Assembly: GCA_940671915.1 (NCBI GenBank)
Contig: CALNVZ010000174.1
Location: 74,679,738 to 74,743,737 of the forward strand
Reading direction: 5' to 3'
DNA: 64,000 nucleotides
DNA from: Paracentrotus lividus
Lineage: Eukaryota > Echinodermata > Echinoidea > Camarodonta > Echinidae
Of the stretch, positions 55,816-64,000 are shown one piece after another. The notes under the pieces are model-generated. The model saw nothing but the letters and a program-made list of their open reading frames with translations, was not told where the DNA came from and made no database searches. Position numbers and translations under genes: made by a program. The stretch's first letter is position 1, and each line of letters begins with the position of its first letter.

Positions 55816-57350
55816 TTAAACCAATGGCGGACGAAGGTTAACAAGTCCAGCGCAACCACAAATGATATCATTGATTAATGGCACAGAGTCAATTGTAACC
55901 TCTCCTTTAAGATTGCAAACCACTTTATCCTCCTATGGCACGTTCTACATGTATACGAGATTAGCAATTTGCTTAGTTTTTGCTAACTGCTGTTGGAGTT
56001 TGTTGCTCTTTTCCTTACTTGATGAGGGATATGGAGTGTTGCAGCGACGAATCAAAAGATCCTCTCTGATTACAAATCCACGATCAGCAAGAATAACATC
56101 TCCTGGATCGATAAGATTCAGAAAACCTGATTCTTTAGTAATATGCACATCAGATGTCCTTCCTCCCCATGCTTGGAGAGAAAGGAAATCGATCCATTGG
56201 AGCTATTGCTACTAAGAATTTTGCTGTGTTATGGTTTTTATGAGTCTGACCAAGTTGCAGCTTGATCAGAAGATTTCTCGGTGTTCCATGAAAGCTTCAG
56301 TACAGTCAATAGTACATCTAAGTTTTTGTATTTTGCTTTCAGAGACCTTGGGATATATGAGCGAGTTTGTATTTGATCAGGCCATACAATCAGATGTCTA
56401 AATTCTTCAGCTAGAAACTTAACCCAAGTATTCATATGTGTGAAGCTGTTGATGAGGACCATTTGAAAAGAGCGATGAAGAAATCCAATTGTTAGAGCAA
56501 GACGGAGTTTAGAAGGACAAGTATGAACTCTTCCAATGAGTTTAGCAGTCTTGCAGGGCCTGGTTTTTGAGGAGTACCTTTGCGTTCTTGCTGGTTTGGA
56601 TCTAAGTGATGTCCCTATTTTAACCCCTCTCCAGTACCTAATTTTATCTACCTTCGGTTTTAAACAAGCATGAAACCACCTAACTTTGCTTGCTCTTAAT
56701 GCCAGTATACTTGTTGACGTGGTTGAATCAGATTTCAAATCACATTACTGATATTAAAACCCTTGTTTCTATTCCTATCCTGGCTTTTAGTTTGCGCTTC
56801 AAAATTTCTCAACTGTGCCTTCTAATTCTTGATATGAGCATCCTCTCTTCACAACCTGTACCAGTGGGTCGAAGGTAAACGTGGAGCACAATACTCATGA
56901 TTGAGGGCTGAGGAAGAATGGCAAATTTTCTTTGTTGGAGAAGATTCAGTCACAATATCTCCTCAACATCACACTGTTGTTCTGGTGTGCAAAGTGGTAG
57001 GTACATCAACTTTCCGTTTTCGTCTCGCTGGAACATCTTGTCTTATTTTGGGAGGTTTCCTAGGTGGCTTTGAGGATGATTTCTGCTCGTATCCAAGGCT
57101 CTCCGTAGGATGTGGCCATGCAGGTGTTGGTTCTTTTCTTTGAAATGAATCGAACATACACGGTCATAATACTTGGCTTGCCAGTTACTCGCATCATCAT
57201 TTTCCTGTTCACAGCCTTCATCCATTTTTTGCGTTGCTCAGGGTCCTTTTTGTCAGATGGAAATGGAAAGAGCTTGAAAGGTGGTGGACAATAACAGCTA
57301 CCGAAGTTCAGTCCATGTTTTTCGCATAGCTGAGCATACCATTTATCCAT
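55816..57350 (-). pseudogene. Broken THAP-DDE (DDE_Tnp_4-type) transposase
   Basis: The start at 57350 encodes a THAP-like zinc domain: FKLFPFPSDKKDPEQRKKWMKAVNR, then in another frame NWQAKYYDRVCSIHF with the C-x2-H pair; one expected early Cys is Tyr. A helix-turn-helix region follows (NTWVKFLAEEFRHLIVWPDQ). Then come the DDE parts: TIDCTEAFME (first Asp), GDVILADRGF (second Asp) and VERAIG (Glu), and the frame ends near NLRPPLV. At least four frameshifts separate these pieces, so it is inactive. In the family this enzyme cuts and joins the element's terminal repeats. Confidence 0.75.
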
Positions 57351-59055
57351 TTTTTAGAACCGTTGGAGCATCCGATAACAGCACAAATCTTGACCATGTT
57401 GACAATCTGTATGTGATCAAAAAAGAATTACAATATAAATTCACTTGCAAAGAGAAATATACTTAAAATCAGTAACACCTGTAGGCAAATGGTAGGGGGC
57501 GATTAAAAAAAACCCACTAGAATTAGAGTCTATATTTAATTTTTTTTTCATTTTATCCCTTTTAAAATAAAGTTTAATATTCAGAAGACTTCAATTCCAC
57601 AGAGGACAGCCCCCAAAGGGCCAAATCCCCCCCCCCAAACAAAAACAAAAAAGAAAAAAGAAAAGGAAATTTAAGAAAAGAAAACAGTTGAATCTCCCTC
57701 TTCAACTTCCATTCAAATTCCATAGAAACAAGAACAAAGAGTTCATTTGAAGGCTGAATAGCTTGAAGTTAATTCAGCTTGCTGAACGTTCATCGACGAT
57801 CGACACATCTTCAGATGATCATCATAACAGACACGGGCCAATCATGGCCATCATCACTCATCATTATGAATCATGGGTGCCCCGCCATGACATGTCAGTA
57901 CCCAGCATTTCGTGGGCAAAAAGTGCAGTATTCGTATTCATAACGTAAGTCTACAACCTCTAGAATTATCTATATACCCTCATATTAATAAAGGTCCATC
58001 TTCTGAAGTATGTTTTGTCTGGATTGTAAGTTTATATCCGCAAATATCCGCCACTTACTTTCCGAAGCAGACGCTGTTTTTTCAGCGCTGCATGTTCCCA
58101 CATACTAAAAATGACGTTGGATTATCACCCTCGCAGTGAGAGCCCGCAAGTATTTTTCTCGTTTTTGTCATAATTTCTTCTTTAGTCCATACTCCCTCCC
58201 GAAAATAACGTTGGAAAATCAAATCAATAAAACATCATAGCTACCTTTCGACGGAGATCAGCTTTGGAAAGAAAAATCAATGAAAAGTTCGACTCGTTGG
58301 CTGCGACTACCCGGCGATGAGCATGCAGAAATCGCCGAAATGCAAAAAATGGTCTCCATTGACCTCTGACCCCAAAATGAGTTACGAGTTCGCGCATGCG
58401 CTGAATCTATCTGTGAACACGCTTATTCGAAAATATAGAAAATTACCAAAAAGTGGACAAAATGGAGAAGGATTGCTGCTTCACTTTCTGCCTTTTTCTG
58501 TCCTGTATGAGTCTTTTGGCTTATGAAGGTAATCAAGTCTTATAAATCACTATCCATTGATTTGATATTTTTTCAAACCATGATTTAAAATGTTGATGTT
58601 TTTGAAAATTGTGGTGAATGTTTGTTGCATGTCATTGTCAGTTGCGTTCGTTCGGCTCACACCCGGAAATGAACTGAAGCCCTAAGTTAGATTCTCGCCT
58701 CAGCTCCCCGCCCCGATCCTCCCGGCGGATCGTCGACACCCGACCCGGACGCTACTTACCCCGTTCGTTCACTCGATTCTCACACACCTGTCACCAACTA
58801 ACCAAGTTCAAAACATCAAAAGATCACTTAATTTACATGAATCATTCTTTTGTAATGTAAAGTAACATAGGCAAAGAGTATGGTCTGGAGGGGGTGACCA
58901 TCTAACTTAGTTCGCGGACTTCGCGCAAATAAAAAAAAAATTGTCTAGAAATCTAACGTTAAAGTTAGGCCTAACTAAGTTAGATTTTTTTTAACATTTC
59001 TAACGTTAGACTCTAACTTAACGTTAAGTTAGGCCTAAGTTAGGGCTAGGTCTTA

Positions 59056-60100
59056 CTGCGGCAACCCGTACACAAAGTGTACGGGCTGCGAGTTATAAGC
59101 ATCAAAACATGAGGTGCCTTCCCTTTTCCAGACAAGAATGTCAAAATTATGGAATAAAAGATGGACAAACCTATTTTATTTATTAGTTTATGTATGGTGA
59201 GAGTGCCTAAGTCTGCGCGGTGCCCATGTCTGCGCACCCACGTAATTCCCGTAAATGCGCGAATTTTATAGAACAAAACCCCTAACTGATATCAACCTGC
59301 AATCTTAACCTCAACAATCCATTTTGATACAAAAAAACTACGAAAAAAATTGATTAAAAATGGTTTTCAGCAAGTTATATTTGCTACCCTGAAAATTTCA
59401 ACCATTCTCAAAAAGTGAAAGTCAAAAACTTGCGTGCGCTTGATTAGCGTGCAAAATGAGTTAGTGCGCAGACATGGGCACTATTCAATTCTGCAATACA
59501 AAATGACAGCCCTTCGAAAAATAGTAAAAAAACATTGTTCTTGTAAATTAATTCTTGAGATTTTTTGCTTCATTGATCATTAGAATAGGAAGAATGGAAT
59601 AATATTGAGGAATCTTGAAATAATACTTTACTTTTTATTGAAATTGAGGTCAAATTTTAGGTGCGCAGACTTGGGCACCGCCATCATACTTACAAAACTA
59701 GCCGGATGTCTATCCTCATTTTTTATGATGATCATAAAGCAAAAAAATGGCATCAGAATTGCTGTTACAGTGTAGTTAAATGAGTCACATTCGCGGTGAT
59801 TAGTTTGCAACATGCATGCGTGACATCGGCAGCAACTATATACTCTACACGCTAGTATTTTGACAGAGATCGGAGGAGACTCTGAAATGGACTGGAAAAT
59901 ACAAGATTTCTTCAAGTGCACACAATTTTTAGGAATATCTGATTAGCATCTAGTCTGTTTAGGTAAGTGACATTACATGAATTATATTTTTGCAATATTT
60001 TACAGATTCTTAGTGGTATTTTTAACCATTCCAAATCGCACATTAAAAATTTTGAAGGGTTTCTTTCAGGACGCTGACACTTCGTGGCAGCGTCTTGGGG
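59056..60100. repeat. Dispersed repeat Y, copy B, split by a 461-bp insertion
   Basis: Partner of 45081-46060 in the same orientation. The hairpin is retained (CCCGTACACAAAGTGTACGGG). The element at 59219-59679 interrupts it between TTAGTTTATGTAT and TTACAAAACTAG, which are adjacent in copy A. Confidence 0.65.
59219..59679. mobile_element. Inverted-repeat element, 461 bp, ends GGTGCCCA(T/A)GTCTGCGCACC
   Basis: The 20-bp ends match 19 of 20 as inverted repeats. The insertion is confirmed by comparison with uninterrupted repeat Y at 45081-46060. A further TAAGTCTGCGC lies just outside the left end. Related sequence, itself interrupted, lies at 43265-45030. Confidence 0.65.
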
Positions 60101-60958
60101 CTAGGGCTAGGTCTAACTTTAACAGTTAACTTAGATCTAGGAATCTAAGACTAAGTAAAGAACGCTAGAACTCTACGTTCAATCAACAATTTTACATATT
60201 TTAAGTGATCTAGATTCTACACAAAATGAACAAGTGTCTGAACGGGAAAATAGCAGCCATCTTTAATTTTTGCCCTGCACACTTGAGTTAGGATAGGGCC
60301 TAGATCTATTGTCTTTATGTTGATGCTGTCAGATTTTCACAATATTAATTATCTTTTGAGATATCCACACAGTATGATGGGGTGATCAACCAGGTATAGT
60401 TTGCACAATTTCAAAAATAATAAAAAAGGCAATGTTCAATCCATTTTTCATATTTTACACGAATTCAACTACATTGTAAGGTCGCACCACCATACATTTA
60501 TAGTCCACACGACACGCACCCTCGGAGTCTAGACTTAGTAAATAACGCACAATAATAGACTTAAAACTTTACACTACTGTCTGCTGAGTTGTAAAGTGCT
60601 GATTAAAAATAAAAAATTTAAACAAAAATTAAAATAAAAAAATCTTTGACTTTGAGTTTAGAGGTATTGAATTTTTAACTTAACATTTAACGCCTTATGA
60701 TCTGCCACTGCATGGCCAAAATATTTTTGAGGAGTTTATAAAAAAATGATAATATGGGGCGTCATTTTCACCATTTTAATGTAACACAAATTAATCTACA
60801 TTAACTTTAATATGATATGCAATCTAGTCTTTGGTATGACTCGGCCTGGATTCATGGATGTAAATGGTTACTGAACCCTTTCCCAAGCATTGCAAGTTTT
60901 CCTTTTTTTTCTCTCCTTTGCATTAATTACAATTGCAATGTATTATCTGTCTCCACAG

Positions 60959-62138
60959 GTCTTGCTCAAAGTGTGATCCAGCCTTTGTCCTCGGTGCAAC
61001 CAATTAATGCTGGAGAGCAGATAAACCTTGACTGCACAATCACAAACACAAACGAGGAAGCCCTAGTTGAGTGGTACCATGATGGAGATGTTATTAGCTT
61101 TGGGTCGAGTATTCTCAGAGACCGTGAACAAGGATACACCCTAGAGGTGATGCAAGATTCTGATACGTCTACAACATATCATTGGATCATCAGGATTGCC
61201 AATGTGAATGTCTTACGTGATAGAGGGCAATGGTCCTGCAAATTTGAGGGGGGAGAGGTGGTGACAGAACTTCTTCAAATAGGTAATGTTTTTTTTTAAT
61301 CATTGACAGAACCAGTACTCGCTCAAAGACACTCCATATGGAATCTGAATCACTGACATACCAACAATATTTTGGCTGTTGTTGGTCTACACGTAGTGTG
61401 TTAAGTGTTGGTGTGAATAAAGTATTAAACCACATTCTTAAGATGTTCATTTTCAAACTTCATATTCCCATGGACACATAGAGAAATGACATGGATCTAC
61501 CATATTCCTTATAGGAACAGAACTAACCAATTATTCATGGCAACACATGTATGAACCTTTATTCCATGTAGCCTGGATTGAATGTTTGGGGTATAGTATG
61601 CATCATGGGGCCTTGCGTTTAAAGTTCAAGGTGTGAAAGGTCTAGAGTTTAAATGTGAGGCCCCTTTTGTATCGGAGATGTGGGTAACTCTCCTTATTAA
61701 TTGCTCCACAGAACTTTCTCCATGTGAAATATGTGTATTATATCATCATGCGCTCTTGCATTTCCTTTTAAAGGAAGTGAATTGAACAGATTTGGGTAAA
61801 TCCATAGCTTTATAATCTCTTTTTATTTCCTACCACCACTCTAGGACCTCCGAGCATCACAACCGTCACGCCCAATCTGAACGAACCTACGCTCAACAGT
61901 GATGTTCGTCTGGAGTGCCTGGCCTCTGGTCTTCCTGTCCCTAGTGTAACCTGGTCCAGGACCTACCCTGTTCCCTACATCATGGTGAACGGTGCTAGGA
62001 AGGGCTTCATCAGGGATACGTACAACAACACCATCAGGCTCAACCCACTGACCAATGACCATAGAGGAGAGTACATGTGCTCTGTGACTAATGGACATGG
62101 AGACACCCTCACAAGGAAGACCTACGTCAGGCTGCCCT
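60959..62138 (+). CDS. Immunoglobulin-superfamily protein, two internal exons (partial)
   Basis: Exon 60959-61282 follows acceptor CTCCACAG and ends at a GTAATG donor. Exon 61845-62138 follows CACTCTAG and ends at GTAAGG. Both are phase 1-1, the usual symmetrical Ig-domain exon. The first encodes an Ig domain with LDCTI, VEWYHDG and DRGQWSCKF (Cys, Trp, Cys). The second is a C2/I-type domain with LECLASGLP, VTWSR and DHRGEYMCSV (Cys, Trp, Cys). They join in frame (LLQIGPPSITTV). Such proteins are cell-surface adhesion or recognition molecules. The signal-peptide exon, further domains and any membrane segment were not found here, so the family cannot be named. Confidence 0.85.
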
Positions 62139-64000
62139 GTAAGGATAATCCACTCATTTTTACATTTCATTATAAAGGCAGTCTCCCTGTCCTATTCTCA
62201 AAAAATCCACTTTCCGTGTACATGGAGTAAAAGACTAATTAAAGTCAAGAGGTTTAATACCAAGCACCTCATTACAGGAGCGGAATGTGTTAGGCTATGG
62301 ATACAGCAGACCTGCCAACCGTTCCGTTTTTAGCGTATTTGTTACGTTTTTTAGCTCTGAATACGCCAATACGTGTTTTGTATGTTTTGTTACGTTTTTT
62401 TTCAATTTCCGATCATGTAGTATTGTATTATGCACGATCAGCTATCCATAAACGGAGTCACAGCGCTTATGCTCGGTTTGGGGCGTCGCGATCCGTATAT
62501 ATTATACGAATGTACAATGGCCGTACGTGTAGATCGCGTACATTTGTAGATCAAATCGGCCCCATACCGCGCACACAAACAACGCACATGTTTACGTTGT
62601 ACATAAAGTCCATACACACATCACTAGGCCGGGAGCCCAGAAGGTTTATTTAGTTGAGAAGAGACATAAGGTTTGATGGTCTCATCATGTCAGGACATAG
62701 CCAAGAGTCAATAAAATGGATTGCTGGCAGGCCACATCCTGTACAGGAAGCCGTGAGGGACCAAAAAGGGGGCCTCAAAAATGCATTAAATTAGTTGAGA
62801 AGAGACATGGACAAAAATTGGTGGATATCGTTCCTGAGGGGGTACCTAATATAAAATCGGCAATGACAGCAATTTTATCCTGTACGGGGCCCCAGACAGT
62901 AGCCCCAAAGGGCCCCACCCATACGATTAAATGAGTTGAAAAGAGACATGGCTAATTCCTTTTGCAATGGAAGTATTACACACCACAGATAACCAAAACA
63001 GCAATGACAGCAATTTTATCCTGTACAAGGGCCCAGACAGTAGCCCTAAAGGGCCCTAAATCCCATAACTAATTAAATGAGTTGAAAAGAGACATGGCTA
63101 ATTCGTTTTGCAATGGAAGTATTAGATACCAGAGATACCCAAAACAGCAATGACAGCAATTTTATCCTGTACAAGGGCCCAGACAGTAGCCCTAAAGGCC
63201 CCTAAAGGGCCCCAAATCCCATATAGGCCTAACACATTAAATGAGTTGAAAAGAGACATGGCTAATTCCTTTTGCAATGGAAGTATTAGCGGAATTTAAT
63301 TATTACCATAATTATACCTAGTCCTGTTTCTTTAATTGTTAAAAGACACACATAGAAAGAGGAGAATACCACTACATTTTTATTTGCGCATATCATATGG
63401 GCCGTTATGTGAACAATACAAAAAATACTAATGTTAGGTGGGGTTACGAACGAATGTAACAGTAATCAATAAACTCGCTACAGAATCAAAAGGTGGGTTA
63501 ATCTATATAATTTGGACCACCAATCGTATAATCAGCTTAAATTTCGGTATCGATGCTACTAGTTTAAACTGAGGATGCAACCGGCTTGATGGGACTGGTG
63601 CCGTGGTTTTGTGTTTGTGGAGGTTGATTTTGAATATCGAGCAGGAAGTATTTGGGACGAGGCTTTATCATGTGAACATCAATGTTCAGAGAGCTGATAT
63701 TTGAGTGAAAAACTGGACGTCAGACATGCAAGACGTACGAGTCACACGAACTTGAAAGAGATTTTCTTGATTGGTATCAAGAAGCGGGTGGAAGTTAAAA
63801 TAAATATCAGATTGAACAGAATTGTATGTTAGTTACACAGACACACACACAACCACCGACCCCAACTCCAACGCGACATTTACATATATTAAATATCATA
63901 TTATTCCACACATTCCCTCATACACACGCACGACCCACGCGATTCCTTTATCCCCTCCCTCCACAAAAATAGGCACCACACACACCTTAGCCAAAAGCAC
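62139..64000. other. Region after the last Ig exon, probably intron or flank
   Basis: No further exon was recognised. It contains a CpG-rich repeat-like segment (62310-62630) and the minisatellite at 62653-63295. The last 150 bases are CA-rich. Confidence 0.45.
62653..63295. repeat. Minisatellite of about 4.5 units, 140-163 bp each
   Basis: GTTGAGAAGAGACAT or GTTGAAAAGAGACATGGCTA starts units at 62653, 62794, 62934, 63081 and 63244. Each of the middle units contains CAATGACAGCAATTTTATCC, TGTAC, and CCAGACAGTAGCCC followed by AAAGGGCCC. The later units are more alike than the first. Confidence 0.85.

Larger units (their letters stand above)
49172..58434. mobile_element. Decayed ISL2EU-like (PIF-Harbinger-related) DNA transposon, about 9.3 kb
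   Basis: Inverted ends: ATAAGCGAGTTCACGGAT at 49181-49198 against ATAAGCGTGTTCACAGAT (inverse of 58409-58426), and CAGAGGTCAATGGAGACCA near 49228-49246 against its exact inverse near 58349-58367. TATTTTC precedes both, so a TA or AT duplication at 49171 and 58434 fits. Inside are two convergent broken genes: a SAP/SWIM/YqaJ protein (plus) and a THAP-DDE transposase (minus). From memory of the repeat literature, ISL2EU elements encode this pair of proteins. The middle (52330-55815) is non-coding and holds a GAT microsatellite and later insertions. Confidence 0.75.
58435..60958. other. Non-coding region between the transposon and the Ig gene
   Basis: A CpG-rich stretch at 58640-58800 contains, on the minus strand, a donor-like GGG/GTAAGTAGCGTCC (58756-58768) and may be a promoter or untranslated exon; no gene was assigned. 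58940-59045 has repeated TAACGTTA and TTAGGCCTAA palindromes. Repeat Y copy B fills 59056-60100. The rest (60101-60958) is AT-rich with no feature recognised; any upstream exon of the Ig gene here was not found. Confidence 0.5.

Noticed and set aside
62310-62345. GCAGACCTGCCAACCG word resembling a hAT-type element end
   Set aside because: No inverted partner was found in the window, so element status cannot be supported.

Overview
The window is eukaryotic nuclear DNA from a marine invertebrate deuterostome, most likely a sea urchin or close echinoderm relative. This rests on intron-rich genes with GT-AG junctions, AT-rich introns full of microsatellites, many short inverted-repeat elements, L2-type LINE tails, and protein similarity intermediate between vertebrate and other animal sequences. 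No bacterial or viral genome organisation is seen. The species itself is an inference from style and is not proven.

The dominant feature is a complete gene for the catalytic subunit of DNA polymerase epsilon (POLE) on the minus strand. The initiator ATG is at 48910 and the stop codon at 5711-5713. I could place 49 coding exons. They sum to 6816 nt (2271 residues plus stop), keep frame at every junction, and match the human protein almost throughout. All exonuclease and polymerase motifs, the catalytic-domain cysteines and the two C-terminal zinc motifs are intact. A double E2F-type palindrome lies about 210 bp upstream of the ATG.

Downstream of POLE, on the same strand (50-1305), is a small three-exon gene for a secreted or GPI-anchored LU (Ly6/CD59-type) protein. 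On the right (60959-62138, plus strand) are two symmetrical phase-1 exons of an immunoglobulin-superfamily protein whose ends lie outside what I can identify.

Between POLE and the Ig gene sits a decayed DNA transposon of about 9.3 kb (roughly 49172-58434) with imperfect terminal inverted repeats. It carries two convergent broken genes. One is a SAP/SWIM/YqaJ-nuclease protein on the plus strand; the other is a THAP-DDE transposase on the minus strand. This gene pair fits the ISL2EU (PIF-Harbinger-related) transposons. Its left end lies less than 300 bp from the POLE start codon.

The POLE introns hold many smaller elements: a 908-bp foldback element with TA target duplications, four other TA- or TTAA-flanked inverted-repeat elements, two copies of a palindrome-bearing repeat, L2 LINE ends, a tRNA-like SINE head, a 7-copy satellite, and two partial duplications of POLE's own exons. 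One of these is a 52-bp array repeating the end of exon 39 together with its splice donor.
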